Shown: positions 30,949 through 44,000, numbered from the stretch's first letter. The stretch: 64,000 nucleotides of DNA from Diphasiastrum complanatum (GCA_029204225.1 CM055095.1:16644870-16708869); one strand, 5' to 3'. The notes: a model not told the origin generated them from the letters alone. Made by a program: numbers and translations.

Positions 30949-31601
30949 TGTGAAAAATTGTCAACTAGTAGTATTTTCCTAACTTGAGATTTTGTAGGCC
31001 TATGGCCAAATAAAAGTTAGAGATAGGTTCATACATGTATGTAGAGGCCCAAAGTATGTGTACACTACTTTTGAGGTCACATTAATTAGAGGAGGTCGAG
31101 TGTGGAGCTCTTCTATTGGCTCATAATTTGGTGCATTCCTATTTGACCAAATTTCTAGGTATATGGGTGAATCCTATTGGACCCCATTTTTAGCCTATCA
31201 TAAGACAAGTGGCCAAGAGGCACTATGGCTGCTATAAATAGCCATCTCCACGAGTATGTACACATCTCATTTTCATTCTATTGAATGAATGTTATGCTCT
31301 TTGAAGATCCATCTTCTTCTCTCTCACTTTTTTGTTCATATCTTGCATTCTAGCCACTAGAATTGTGATTTCTTTGTTGCTATGGCTTCACACGTGTGAA
31401 ATGCAGGTTGTAGGCTCTGAAGTACGGACAGGGACAGCAAGTTTCTGTTTGTGGAAGCTTATGATCAGATTTTGATGTTTAGTTGATGTTTAGTATGCTT
31501 AACATCACAATTTCTATCATTTTTTCAATCTAGATGTGCATAACTTCCATGGCCAAGATCTTTATGAAACTTTAGCATCTTTTGGATCTGAGTTTTTCAC
31601 A
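30949..31601 (+). repeat. 5' LTR of the intact Copia
   Basis: TGTGAAAAATTG...TTTTTCACA, whose ends are inverted repeats. A TATA box, TATAAATAG, lies at 31233-31241. Transcription should start about 30 bp downstream. Confidence 0.96.
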
Positions 31602-31613
31602 TGGTATCAGAGC
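31602..31613 (+). promoter_or_regulatory. Primer-binding site of the intact Copia
   Basis: TGGTATCAGAGC directly follows the LTR; it is complementary to the 3' end of initiator tRNA-Met. Confidence 0.95.
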
Positions 31614-32210
31614 ATTAGGCGGCCAAATGTGCAGGTTTTGCCAGATTTAGAAGAGATTTGTGGGCGAGTTTGCTTTTGTAGCATTCCAATCAAGTTTCTA
31701 GCTAAAAATCTTGTTGATTTATGTGTAGAAATTGGATCTTTGTGATCAAAACATCATTTGTATGCATTTCAATTGAAGTAGGGCGAATTCCCTCTGTACT
31801 TATCAGAATAAGGAGACAAAATTTGTTTTGGAAAGAGGGAGATGCAAGATCCAACAAGATCCTATTAGTTTTCCATTCTAGCATATAGTTTTTTGATTCA
31901 ATTTCTTGCTTCTTCATGTCAAAAACTTCAAAATTGATGTAACCCTCTGATTTTCAGTTTGCTGAATGATTCAAGAGTGTATTTCAATCTTAGGAGTGAG
32001 GGAAAAGCAAGTCTATTGAGGTTTGGTCTTGGTTTGATCAAGAAATCATAAAACTAGTGGCTAAAATTGAGGAAAAAGTGAGGAAAAGAGAGAAAAAGTA
32101 AGGTTTTAGGTTCCAAATCTTTGTGATTTCTTCTTGTGTTTCATTTGTTGATTCAAGAGAGTGCTTAGTGCATTGGAACAGGTCAAAGATCAGAGATCAA
32201 TCATTGCAAC

Positions 32211-35200
32211 ATGGCTACAAATGGAGGCTACATGTTGGAAAGCAATGATAGGCTTACCTCCCTCAACTATTCTACTTGGAAAGTAAGGATGGAGTCTTTG
32301 CTTGAGATGAATGAGTTGATGGATATTGTTGTAGGTGTGGAGGAGAGACCTTTGGCACCTCAAGAACAATTAAGGTATGACAAGAGGGCAAAGAAAGCCC
32401 TTCACATGATCAAGATGAATGTGACAAATGAGCTTATCAAAGAGGTTGGTAAGTGCACATCATCTAGTGAAGCTTGGGAAGCCTTGAAGAAGGTTTATGA
32501 ATCCAAGTCTACTTCTAGAGTGTTGACTTTAAGAAGGCAAATCTTTTCTTGTATGCAAAAGAAGAGTGAGAGTGGACATGCTTTTGTTTTGAGAGTTAAA
32601 GCATTGAATGATGAGTTAGCATGCATTAATGATGGCATAAATAATGAGGAGCTTGTTCAAGTGATTCTCAATGGCTTGTTGGATGATCATGCTAATCTTG
32701 TTCAAAGTTATGCTATCCAAAAATGTTTACCAAGTGTTGGAGACTTGCAAGAGGTCTTGTTGGCTGAAGAATTCAGGTTGCAAGCAAGAGTGGGAGCATC
32801 TTCTACATCTCAAGGAGGGGAAGAGGAGGCAATGTTCTCTAAAGGCAAGTTCAAGGGCAAAGGTAAAAGCAATTGGTCTAAAGGGCAAGACCAAGGTGAG
32901 CACTCTACTTTTGGCAAAAAGAAGGATAGATCTAAGCTAAAATGTTTCTATTGTGGAGTCAAAGGGCATTTTGCTAGTGATTGTTTCAAGAAAAAGAGGG
33001 ATCAAGGGGAAAAGCAAACCAATCTAACTATTGATGAGGGTGGGGATGAGCTTCTTTCAAATGATGCTTTTGTTATGTCATCTTGCTTGTTGGCTAATCA
33101 TGGAGACATTGATCCTTGGTGGATTGATAGTGGAGCCACTTCTCATATGACATATCATAAAGAGTATTTTTCATCTTTAATGGCATTTGATGGTGATAGG
33201 AAGGTAATCTATACCGCAAATGATGGTGAGTGTGCAATCAAGGGGATTGGCACAATTCCTATTTCACTTTCTACAAATAGGAATATAGAATTGAAAGATG
33301 TTTTGCTCATTCCATCCATTACCAAGAACTTACTTAGTGTAAGCCAAATGCTTGACAAAGGATTCAAAGTTGAGTTTGATGGTGATGCTTGCTTGATCAA
33401 AAAGGGGTGTAGTATCATTGCAAAAGGGAAAAGGCAAGGGAAATTGTTCAAGCTTGATGCATGTGTTGTTGCTAACCAAGTTGGATGCATGGCAAATGAA
33501 CAAATGTCAATTCAAGAGGTATGGCATAAAAGGATGGGACATCTCAACTACAAGGCCTTGGAGGTAATAGCCAAAAAGGAGGTAGTAAGGGGACTTCCCA
33601 AGTCTCTTACTTGCTTGAATCATGTTTGTGAAGAATGTGCTTTGTCTAAATCACATAGATTGCCATATACTAGATCTATATCTAGATCTAAGATGCCTTT
33701 TTCTCTCTTGCATTCGGATATTCATGGTGTTACTATAATTAGCAATGGAGGTGCTAAGATGTATGTAACTTTCATTGATGATTTTAGTAGATTTTGTTGG
33801 GTTTATCTACTAAAGAGCAAGGATGAGGTGTTTGATGTGTTTGTCAAGTTCAAAGTTGCTATTGAGACTCAATTTACAACCAAAATCAAATGCTTGAGGA
33901 GCGACAATGGTGGTGAATACATTTCTAACAAATTCAAAGCCTTTTGCGATGAGCATGGGATCAAGAGGGAGTACACATGTCCAAGAACACCACAACAAAA
34001 TGGAGTGGCCGAGAGGAAGAATAGAACCTTGTGTGAGAGTGCAAAGGCAATGAGATTGAATGCTAATCTTCCTAAACCTTTTTGGAGTGATGCTTTGTTG
34101 TGTGCAAATTTCCTATGCAATAGATGGCCAAGTGTTGTATTGGAAGGAAAAACCCCTTTTGAAGCTTTGTTTGGTATGAAGCCTAATGTCAAGTTTCTAA
34201 GAACTTTTGGATGCATTTGCTACTTCAACATTACTCTTGATGATAGAACTAAGGAGGATCCATCTTCAAGAAAGGGCATTTTTGTTGGTTATAGTGAAGT
34301 AAGCAAAGCATATAGGATTTATGTTCCTTCAATCAAGAAAGTGTTTACAAGTAGGGATGTCATTTTTGATGAAAGTAACATTCCAAAAGTTGTTTCAAGT
34401 GATGATGGTGTTGTTGCAACTAATGTGCTTGATGACAATGGAGTTGATGACACATTGGATGTGGATGTTGAAGAAGCCTCTTCAAGTCAAATTCCAAGGA
34501 GAACTCCAAGGCATAAAGTGAAACCCTCAAGGCTCACTTATGATGGCAAAGGTAAGCAAGTGGTGGATGGATCCAACTATGCTTTCCTAACTTCTTTTGA
34601 TGTACCTTCATGTGTAGATGAAGCAAGGCAAAAAGAGGAATGGATCCAAGCAATGGATCTTGAGTTTGAAGCACTTATGAAGAACAACACATGGAGATTG
34701 GTGGAGCTTCCAAAGGGCAAAAGTGCAATTGGATGCAAATGGATCTTCAAGGTAAAGACAAATCAAGATGGATCTATCAACAAGTTCAAGGCAAGGTTGG
34801 TGGCTAAAGGTTATGCTCAAGAGCATGGCATTGACTATGAGGAAACCTTTGCACCCGTGGCAAAGATGGTGAGCATAAGAGTAATCATTTCCCTTGCAAC
34901 TCTTTATGGATGGGATCTTTGGCAATTAGACATTTCTAATGCTTTCTTGAATGGTGATCTTGAAGAGGAAGTCTACATGGAGCAACCCGAGAGCTATGTT
35001 TCTCATAGCAAGCCTAATCATGTGTGTTTTCTACAAAAAAGTTTGTATGGTCTTAAGCAAGCACCAAGGAGTTGGTATGCTAGGCTTAACTCTTTTCTAC
35101 TTTCTCAAAACTTCACTATGAGTGAGTATGATCATTCACTTTACTTTAGAATTAGTGCTAATGATGTTACAATCCTTCTAATTTATGTGGATGACATTAT

Positions 35201-36161
35201 TTTAAGTGGAGGGAACAAGGAAGATATAGAAGATATCAAGAAAGCACTAAAAAAGGAATTTGAAGTGCATGATCTTGGTCTTTTGAGCTATATCTTAGGA
35301 ATAGAAGTAATTAGAACTTCTCAAATCACTTTTATTTCACAAGAGAAGTATGCTATTTCTATTCTCAATAGATTTCATATGGTAGATGCAAATCCTATTG
35401 ATACACCTATGGAATCACATGTAAAGCTAACTATAAGAGGTAATGAAAGATCCTTCGAGGACATTACTCTCTATAGGAAGCTAATAGGTTCTCTTATATA
35501 TCTAACCATCACAAGACCTGATTTATCTTATTGTGTTGGTAGATTAAGCCAATTCATGCAAGATCCTAGCATAGAACATTGGAAACTAGGAAAGAGGATC
35601 TTGAGATACATCTCGGGAACAAAAGATTTTGGCATTGTTTATAGAGGCTCATCACCTAACTTATTTGGTTTTTCAGATTCAGATTTTGCAGGAGACCTTA
35701 TGGATAGAAAATCCATAAATGCACATGCTATTTTCATAGGTGATGGAGCTATCTCATGGATGTCGAAGAAACAAGCAACTATATCACTTTCTTCTAGTGA
35801 GGCCGAGTACAAAGCTTTGACATCATGCACAAAGGAGATGGTGTGGATCAAGAGGATGATTATGGAGCTTCATTTGCTGGATTTTTCAGAGAGTCCAATC
35901 ATCTTTTGTGACAACCTTTCAGCCCAAAGTCTAGCAAGCAATCCGGTTTTCCATGCAAGGAGCAAACATATCGAGGTGGCTTACCATTTTGTGAGAGAAC
36001 AAGTGTTGGCAAAAGAGATCAAGCTTGAACATGTCCCATCAAAGGAATGTGTGGCTGATATCTTTACCAAAGCATTGGGAAAGGACTTATTTTTCAAGCA
36101 TAGAACAAGTCTTGGTGTACTTTCTAAATCTATGCTAAAACTAGTTGAAGAGGGAGTGTGA
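32211..36161 (+). CDS. Copia Gag-Pol polyprotein, 1316 aa, intact
   Basis: Single ORF in Copia order. Gag occupies about residues 1-240. Zinc knuckle CFYCGVKGHFASDC is near 245. Protease has IDSGATSHM near 304. Integrase has an HHCC finger (HKRMGHLNY...CEECALSKSH, about 437-482), a DDE triad in LHSDIHG (about 502), SDNGGEY (about 564) and NGVAERKNR (about 599). RT carries the YVDDIILSG active site near 993. RNase H has FSDSDFAGD near 1158, SSSEAEYKAL and ADIFTKAL. No stop or frameshift is present and all catalytic residues are in place. The TGA stop overlaps the first bases of the 3' LTR. The element is a good candidate for a recently active copy. Confidence 0.97.
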   Translation: MATNGGYMLESNDRLTSLNYSTWKVRMESLLEMNELMDIVVGVEERPLAPQEQLRYDKRAKKALHMIKMNVTNELIKEVGKCTSSSEAWEALKKVYESKSTSRVLTLRRQIFSCMQKKSESGHAFVLRVKALNDELACINDGINNEELVQVILNGLLDDHANLVQSYAIQKCLPSVGDLQEVLLAEEFRLQARVGASSTSQGGEEEAMFSKGKFKGKGKSNWSKGQDQGEHSTFGKKKDRSKLKCFYCGVKGHFASDCFKKKRDQGEKQTNLTIDEGGDELLSNDAFVMSSCLLANHGDIDPWWIDSGATSHMTYHKEYFSSLMAFDGDRKVIYTANDGECAIKGIGTIPISLSTNRNIELKDVLLIPSITKNLLSVSQMLDKGFKVEFDGDACLIKKGCSIIAKGKRQGKLFKLDACVVANQVGCMANEQMSIQEVWHKRMGHLNYKALEVIAKKEVVRGLPKSLTCLNHVCEECALSKSHRLPYTRSISRSKMPFSLLHSDIHGVTIISNGGAKMYVTFIDDFSRFCWVYLLKSKDEVFDVFVKFKVAIETQFTTKIKCLRSDNGGEYISNKFKAFCDEHGIKREYTCPRTPQQNGVAERKNRTLCESAKAMRLNANLPKPFWSDALLCANFLCNRWPSVVLEGKTPFEALFGMKPNVKFLRTFGCICYFNITLDDRTKEDPSSRKGIFVGYSEVSKAYRIYVPSIKKVFTSRDVIFDESNIPKVVSSDDGVVATNVLDDNGVDDTLDVDVEEASSSQIPRRTPRHKVKPSRLTYDGKGKQVVDGSNYAFLTSFDVPSCVDEARQKEEWIQAMDLEFEALMKNNTWRLVELPKGKSAIGCKWIFKVKTNQDGSINKFKARLVAKGYAQEHGIDYEETFAPVAKMVSIRVIISLATLYGWDLWQLDISNAFLNGDLEEEVYMEQPESYVSHSKPNHVCFLQKSLYGLKQAPRSWYARLNSFLLSQNFTMSEYDHSLYFRISANDVTILLIYVDDIILSGGNKEDIEDIKKALKKEFEVHDLGLLSYILGIEVIRTSQITFISQEKYAISILNRFHMVDANPIDTPMESHVKLTIRGNERSFEDITLYRKLIGSLIYLTITRPDLSYCVGRLSQFMQDPSIEHWKLGKRILRYISGTKDFGIVYRGSSPNLFGFSDSDFAGDLMDRKSINAHAIFIGDGAISWMSKKQATISLSSSEAEYKALTSCTKEMVWIKRMIMELHLLDFSESPIIFCDNLSAQSLASNPVFHARSKHIEVAYHFVREQVLAKEIKLEHVPSKECVADIFTKALGKDLFFKHRTSLGVLSKSMLKLVEEGV

Positions 36162-36809
36162 AAAATTGTCAACTAGTAGTATTTTCCTAACTTGAGATTT
36201 TGTAGGCCTATGGCCAAATAAAAGTTAGAGATAGGTTCATACATGTATGTAGAGGCCCAAAGTATGTGTACACTACTTTTGAGGTCACATTAATTAGAGG
36301 AGGTCGAGTGTGGAGCTCTTCTATTGGCTCATAATTTGGTGCATTCCTATTTGACCAAATTTCTAGGTATATGGGTGAATCCTATTGGACCCCATTTTTA
36401 GCCTATCATAAGACAAGTGGCCAAGAGGCACTATGGCTGCTATAAATAGCCATCTCCACGAGTATGTACACATCTCATTTTCATTCTATTGAATGAATGT
36501 TATGCTCTTTGAAGATCCATCTTCTTCTCTCTCACTTTTTTGTTCATATCTTGCATTCTAGCCACTAGAATTGTGATTTCTTTGTTGCTATGGCTTCACA
36601 CGTGTGAAATGCAGGTTGTAGGCTCTGAAGTACGGACAGGGACAGCAAGTTTCTGTTTGTGGAAGCTTATGATCAGATTTTGATGTTTAGTTGATGTTTA
36701 GTATGCTTAACATCACAATTTCTATCATTTTTTCAATCTAGATGTGCATAACTTCCATGGCCAAGATCTTTATGAAACTTTAGCATCTTTTGGATCTGAG
36801 TTTTTCACA
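36157..36809 (+). repeat. 3' LTR of the intact Copia
   Basis: 653 bp, preceded by the purine tract GAAGAGGGAG. Same sequence as the 5' LTR as far as can be read, followed by the CTTGA duplication. Confidence 0.96.
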
Positions 36810-37007
36810 CTTGACAAGCAGTGACTTAATTTTGATGTGATAACCAGAGTTAGCCATTGCATTAAAAAAATCAATAACAGACTGCAAAAGCCAAACTGTT
36901 TTCCTTTGCAAGTTGACAACATCGATATGTCTCCATTGCTGATTTAACATCTTATAAGTCATTGAGATGATGCCATTTATCTACAATCAAATAGCAAAAG
37001 TAGCTAC

Positions 37008-37125
37008 CTATCATCGTAAACATTTGATTTGCCAATGCTCTCAAATCCTTCTGTATCAAGGAAAAATACAGAAGTCTTCACTTCATCAATGTAAATTTCC
37101 TTTGGTTCTCCCCAAACCCAAATGC
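37008..37125 (-). CDS. GBP gene exon 5 with the DTEG (G3) motif
   Basis: 118 nt with acceptor TTGATTTAG and donor GTAGCT. It encodes IWVWGEPKEIYIDEV, then VFFLDTEGFESIGKSN and VYDD (residues 122-161). DTEG (145-148) is the Walker-B/G3 motif that contacts the gamma-phosphate. It matches the plant GBP family throughout. Confidence 0.95.
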
Positions 37126-37662
37126 CTAAATCAATCAATCCAGGTAAACCTTAGAATAATGGAGAGAGGGACATACGACTTTAGCCTTAACAGACCTCAA
37201 TTTAAAGAGCGAAATTATGTATATAAGTGCTGCAAGAAAAGACATTGAAATAAAAAATAAAAAAAGGTTTGGCACTTCCATCATGCATTCAAATAAGAAT
37301 GAGAAGGAAATTATAGCTGATATATAAATCAGGATGAGCTTCCAAAACATTGGAAACAACAAGCAACACGATGGAAAAAGTCATTTGTGCTCGACTTCTA
37401 GTAGAACATGTTAATAGGTCGGTTGGATGTTTGGTGAGGATTAGCCAGCATAATTGTTATGTTTTCATCAAATATCCATTCTTGTTTGTCAGCTCTACTC
37501 ATGTAATGAGCTAAATTTTCAAATCAAAATGCTTGAACAGTAAGCCAGCTGATTAGTGTGATAAAACAGCTTTAATAAGCTTCCATAACGTTATTGAAGC
37601 AAAAAACTGTGTCATACAAACAAATACCTTTCTGAGTTGGGGCAGTTCACAAAAAGCCCTAC

Positions 37663-37701
37663 CTCTTGTCTTTGTATCTCGAAGATGCCCAACTCCAAAT
37701 C
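37663..37701 (-). CDS. GBP gene exon 4 (switch I region)
   Basis: 39 nt with acceptor GCCTTCAAG and donor GTAGGG. It encodes GFGVGHLRDTKTRG (residues 109-122, ends shared with neighbours). The threonines in RDTKTRG correspond to the G2/switch I site. Confidence 0.94.
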
Positions 37702-37857
37702 CTTGAAGGCCCAAATTAAGAAAAATGAAGTCATAAGAATATTACATCCACAAATTTACATATGATACTTCAAGGAATCTACTCAAAATTTGAAACTAAA
37801 AAATCCACAAAAAGTGGTATTGACACATTCTCCAAACATGGGAATTTTCTAAATTAC

Positions 37858-37927
37858 CTTCATCACATGAAAGTGAGAGTAGTTGGTTCAAAAGAAATGA
37901 TTTTCCCGATCTGTATGGCCCAATAAC
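37858..37927 (-). CDS. GBP gene exon 3 with the P-loop
   Basis: 70 nt with acceptor TATGGACAG and donor GTAATT. It encodes VIGPYRSGKSFLLNQLLSLS then CDE (residues 86-108). GPYRSGKS is the phosphate-binding G1 motif in its GBP-type form. Confidence 0.96.
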
Positions 37928-40900
37928 CTGTCCATATAGATGCACCATGAAAGCAACTGCAAGATATCTAGCATGCCAATTTTCTTAAAAGACTCCTGTT
38001 AGCTTCAATAGGGATTGACTAAATGACCTGGTAATGCATCTCTACTGGATCAATCACATGCCATATAATAACAATAAAGCATTCTAAGGCTTCGCCAACC
38101 ACACCATAACACTACAACTTCAACATGATTTCAGATCGGAGTGAAAAGGAAGTCTGTCCAACATTTTAAATTAAAATATAATGAAAAAATCCATTGTCGG
38201 GGGTGAAAGCTAAAAGTAACAAGTTGATCTCCTCTTTTCCTTCTATTATAGGAAAAGATGATTTGGGGGATAAGATGATTTTGGAACTTTGGATAACAGC
38301 ACATGCAAAGATGATTGGAGGTCTAATTTTAAGTGCGCCTCAGTGATCTTTTTCAAGACATGTCAAAGCTCTATTAAGCTAGCTCGTTCTTGGATGACAA
38401 TAGTGACCCACTTATTTGACTGCACCATTCTTATAATTGGCTGGATCCAGACCATGAGCTAGAGTGCAAATAGTACAGAACACCAGTCTATGTTCACAAT
38501 ATTATGCTTTTCAAGAATGTTGTACAAAATGCTTCACCTATATGTGTGTACACTATCATTAGGGCATATGGTAGAGAGACAGGCATAAGATTTTCAAGTT
38601 TTCAATTGGAGTACAATTGAGGAACATATACGGAAAAACTTGACTCAAATACTACACATTTTCAAAGGAAGGTTTTCGATCACGCATCCAAGTTGGACCC
38701 TGAAGGTCACATGTTCTTCAGATTGAAAGGTCTTCCAGATGCTGCCTTGTTTCATCTATGTCTGTGAGACATAAGCACAGTGTGTCCCTTTGACTTTATC
38801 TATTCCAGTTGTACTTGACAGTGCTGTAAGCTTAGTTTCTGTTGCCTAGTAAGATAGGAGATTCAATTCAAGGGCTGACAGATAGGAAGATTTCAGACTG
38901 GCCACTCTCCTCATAGAATAAGCCTAAATAAGGTGAGAGAAAAAAATGACTAAAAAACATCTTCCGTTGGACTACAAGTATTCAAGTTATTATGATGTTT
39001 GCACCAGTTATATTGGTTAAGACAGGATGGTTTTTAAAAAACGTGTATCGAGATTCAAATACCAGGGAATAAGAGCATTGTGAAGCATAAACATCATGTA
39101 CCAAGGTTATGTGAGTTGTTGGATGATTTAGGCTGTGATCTTTTATAAGGTTCACTTCAAGAGTGAATACCTTCTGATCTGCAATGTCAGTTGGTCTAAC
39201 AAGAGTTCCAAATCATGTTGGTGAATGACATTTTGCATTCTTGCATGGAAATATCTGTTGCAGACTTTATACATTTACTTCAGTTGATACTAAGAGCACT
39301 CTTGAATGAGGTTCACAAGAAAGAAAAATGTCCCAAGGATTGAAAATTAATGCAATGTAAGCCAACCATAAGAAAGGGAGCCACATATTAAGGAGGACCT
39401 CAGTCAAATATAAATTCTGGAGTTATTCAAATAGATCACACCAAAACTTCCGTAATTATTCAATGACCAAGAAAGGCTACGCTCCTTAACATGTTCCAAT
39501 TTCTACTGAAAAGATGATCAAAATAAAATTTCTATTAAAACTCTATATGAATGCTCTAAGAAATTGTAGCTTGATTGAGGGCAATGATTTGGACCATTTG
39601 GTGGAGACCAGAAGAGATTCCCACTTTTGGGGAGTGAAATAAGCAGTTCTTGCTTCAATTATTAAAATGGTGCAACTAAAGCCTAGGAGGGTTCATGCCT
39701 CCCCTACCTCATGAAACCTACGTGTAGAGTGCAGGCAGATTTCCACCCCCCATCTATGCTATATGGAGCTTTACGATGGTGATTCAATGGGAGATAAAAT
39801 ATGTTTCTGCTGAAAGCGTAGCTCATTAAACTTTGTAGGTGATAACATGGGCAGCTGTCATCCACTCAATTGCAAACAAAATTAGAGGGGGTCATGAAGT
39901 AAACCCCCCACACACAAGGTTCTAGTTTTTTACAAGGTTAAGATTATGTCTTTTTTTAAAGCTTAAAATTTTGGAGCTTCATTTTTCATTGATTTTCATA
40001 ATTTTATAGTTTTTAAAGGAGACAATTTGCCTTTTTTCAAACAGTTAGTTTTTTAAGGAGATGATTTGCCTCTTTTCTTTCAAACATTTCGGACCTTCAA
40101 GGAGCCATGGATTTTGTCACCCAAAACTCCGAGGGACCTTCAAGTTAGGGCATAGAAATTGTTGATTCAGCCTAGTTGATATAGACAAGTAACCTGTTAG
40201 AACAGCAAATCGTCGATATTTAATAAAAGCAAGATAGGGTAGAGCAAGGGTTGAAAGGGTTCAACCAATCATGGCAACCACTACTCCATCCAATGTTTAT
40301 CCCAAGACGTTTTGCAGCCGACATAAAGGACCGTTATTACAGATGGTTTTGGCTTGGTTTGGACCAATCCGCATCATATTCCTCTGTGCACTATTCCTTG
40401 CATAGTGCCTAGGTTGCTACTACTATCACTTTTTTATTCAATAAGGCATATATGTGATGGCAGAATCCTAAAAGACAAGCCAAACACACTAAACAATTTG
40501 GATAAATTTCAGGAAGCCTTTATGACTGCATTTTTGCCTGTCCTGAACATAATTAAGTATTATCGTTGATTCGCCACTTTGCGACTGGGTATGAGGCCCT
40601 TAGACATCTATCTTGTTTTGCCTCAGGTTTTGGATCCTATGCTGATTAAACTATATATTATTTGCATTTGCCCAAACATTATCAACATGAACTTTGTAGG
40701 GATCAATCCTAATCCATAATAAATGTTGTTCTCCTTGCAAATTAAAATCGAGGACACCCATGTCTTTGCACGTAACTTGTAAGGAGCAATTTGCTGGCTC
40801 GATCGCAAAGACAAGAAATCATCGAGTACCTTTCAAAAGAAAAGCAAAGAAAATATCTATATCTATTTGTGAAATTAGAATATATCCAAATTCACAAATT

Positions 40901-41063
40901 TGAATTGAGAAGTCAGTGATTGTTATAAGGTCAAGCTTAGAAACGATATACGTGCAACCAAAAAAGTCAAAGGATCTATATTAAAACAATAATGTAGAAT
41001 TCAATAAGCAAAAAATCTTAGCCAAACAACATCGCTTATTTCTCATCGGTACCCAAGCATAAG
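37928..41063. other. GBP intron 2, unrecognised part
   Basis: About 3.1 kb of AT-rich sequence with no long frame, no recognised transposon domain and no RNA gene. The portion next to 41063 should hold the start and 5' LTR of the decayed Copia, but neither a primer site nor a repeat of the 44708 LTR was found. Confidence 0.5.
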
Positions 41064-44000
41064 TTGCTAATTGGGTTTCAAAAGATCCAGATAAGGCAAA
41101 GAAAGTTTTTTGACATCAATTCCCAATCAAGAAAGAAGAAGCGCTCATATATGGATCAGGTCGACTTCAATAAGGCCAAAAAGCGACAACTTTTGTCTCC
41201 TAATAAAGATGGGCACCTTTCAAAAGAGTGCCAAAACAAGCGTAAGAAATTTAGATCCCCAACAAGTACCTGCAAGTTCCCGGGTAACTTAACTACTTCT
41301 TTCCTTGAGTTATTCTTCACAAATGATGATAGCTGTGAAACTTGTTGTTTTGATATGGCTATCTTTGGCCCTCACAATCGGATTTGGATGAATGGATTCA
41401 TGGAGGACCAAGTCGTTCACGGATGTGGCGAAAATGGAGATAGGCAAGGATTAGAAAATTTGGGATTAGATTGTTTCTCACTTGACATTGAAGATTCAAA
41501 GCTATGTAGATAGCTTAAGTTATCAAATTATGAATCTTACCAAGGTAGATATTTTTGTGGAAAGATCGGTTTTTGGTAGTTAAAGAAAGAATATGACCTT
41601 CTTGCATAGTGGCTCATCCATCGAACTAAGACAATGTGATAATGCTTGAAACTCCCTATTATCTACTCTAAATTAAGTAAATGTTTGAAATATTCTAAGT
41701 ATCATGTGTATCTTTGCTTGTTAAAAGATGTTATTGTTTTGGATGATCTTGTTATTTGAAATCTAAACATTCACGTATCATAATTTTCTGATTAGAGTAG
41801 AAGATTTCCCTGTTCATAGAATCTTTAGGAAGATTAGACAGAAAATTTGTGATGTTTTTCCAAAACAGTTGCTTGAGAGTTTATGTCCCCTATTAGAGGT
41901 GAAGGTACAATAAGATTAAACTTTGCAGATGATCGGTTCAAACTACTCTCAAGTGTCCTTCATGTACCAAATCTTTCTACAAATCTGCTCTCTGTAAGCA
42001 GAATTACAGATTTAGGACACAAAGTAGAATTCAAATCAGATCAATGTAAAGTAATCGATAGGACAGGCAAGATCCTAGCACTCGAGAAGAGGCACGGATA
42101 CTTGTACAAATTAAGACATTGCTATTCTGCCTCTAATCATGCTCTCAGTACTTTTGCTCAGATCAATGAAAGTTTAATTTGGCATTAAAGACTTGGTCAT
42201 TTGAATCATGCTTCTGTATCGCACATGTCTAAGTCTATTGTACTTGATCTCGACTATCGGGATAGGAAAGTTGAACTACCTGTCCGTCAAGACTGTATAG
42301 TCGGTAAGCAGGCCATGAAACCTTTTAGATCAAGCCACCAGCATGTTGCTAGGGGACTATTAGACATTGTACATACAGACATATGTGGCCCAATGCATAA
42401 TCCTTCATTGAAGGATGCAAAGTATTTTATTACTTTTATTGATGAATTTTCCAAAAAGACAATTGTGTATTTTATCAAGAAGAAATCAGAGGCCTTCAAC
42501 TTCTTTAAAGTCTTCAAGGAGTGTGCAGAGAAAGAAACTGGCAAGAAAATCAAAGCCCGGTGTGAGGTCCGACAACGGGGGAGAGTATATCTCTACTGAA
42601 TTTAAGGAGTACTGCCTCAGCCAAAAGGCCTTGAACAACGGTTCATAACTCCCTATTCGCCTCAATCTAATGGATTAGCCGAGAGGAAGAATCGTACCCT
42701 ACTCGAGTCAGCCAAGTGCATGCTGGCTCACGCATCATTACCAAAGAGTTTTTGGGCTGAAGCTGTCTCCACTGCAGCTTACATCCAGAACAGATGCTCG
42801 ACTAAAGCCCTCTCAAGAAAGAACCTTATGAGGTTTGGACAGGATCTAAGCCTTCAGTGAAGAACCTGTGAGTATTCGGTTGTATCGCCTATGCGCAGAT
42901 CCCAAAAGAGACAAGGAAGAAATTTGATTTCCAAAGTCTCAAATTCATCTTAATTGGATATACTTCCTCTGACAATACTTACAAGCTGTACCCAGCATAT
43001 TTTATTCAGCAAAGATACAATCTTTATCGAGGATCAGTTCATCGACTTCAAAGGCAAGAGCAAAGTTCCATGTGAAACTTCAAGAGCCCTTGCTTTCGAC
43101 GCAACGATTCGAGCCTCTGATTCAAGCGTGTCAACAATCGACGCGAACAACTATTTGACAGCGAATCAGAAGAAGAGGTTCCCCCTATACAGCAAATCCA
43201 AGGATCGGATCATCAGCCTACGCCAAGATCGAAGCGAGTGCGCACACAGCCCACGAGGTATATTCATGAGTCTACCTGTCTTTTAATTCAAGAACCGACT
43301 ATTGTCGAAGAGGCACTTAGCCAACCAGACTCTAATCTTTGGAGAGAGGCGATGGACAGAGAGTATTCCTCTCTGATCAAGAACCAGACATGGTCATTAG
43401 CCAAATTTTCCTACAGGCAGCAATCTTATCAACTGATGGGTCTTTAAGATCAAGTACAAGGATAACGGAAGTATCGATCGGAAGAAAGGCCCGACTAGTG
43501 GCGAGAGGATTTTCTCAGATCCCGAACATCGACTACAACAAGACTTTCAATCCAGTAGTCAAACATTCCTCGATTCGACTACTTCTATCATATGCTGCTA
43601 CAGCCGACCTCGAAGTACATCAACTTGATGTACAGACAGCTTATCTGAACGGAGTTATTGAAGAAGACATCTACATGGTACAGCCCGAGGGATACGTTCT
43701 CGACGGTAAGAAGGATCATGTTTGTAAACTCCAAAAGGCACTTTATGGCTTGAAACAATCAGCGAGAGCTTGGTTTCAGAGGATTAACACATTCCTCATC
43801 CAACATGGTTTTCAACCAAGCACTGTCGATTCGAATGTCTATTTCAATTCAGTGCAGCATTCCTTCATTATCATCACCTTGTATGTTGACGACACATTGC
43901 TTTTCAGCAATAGAACCGATCAGGTGAAGGATGCTAATAAACAGATGTTGTCTTCGGAATTCGACATGACCGATCTGGGCGAGGCTCACTACTGTCTAGG

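Larger units (their letters stand above)
30949..36809 (+). mobile_element. Complete, apparently intact Ty1/copia element
   Basis: LTRs of 653 bp at both ends (30949-31601 and 36157-36809) that I could not distinguish by eye. It has a perfect target duplication CTTGA (30944-30948 and 36810-36814), a Met primer site, one uninterrupted 1316-codon ORF and a polypurine tract. Identical LTRs mean very recent insertion. It lies in GBP intron 5 in antisense orientation, 42 nt from the acceptor of exon 6; without it that intron would be about 235 nt. Confidence 0.96.
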
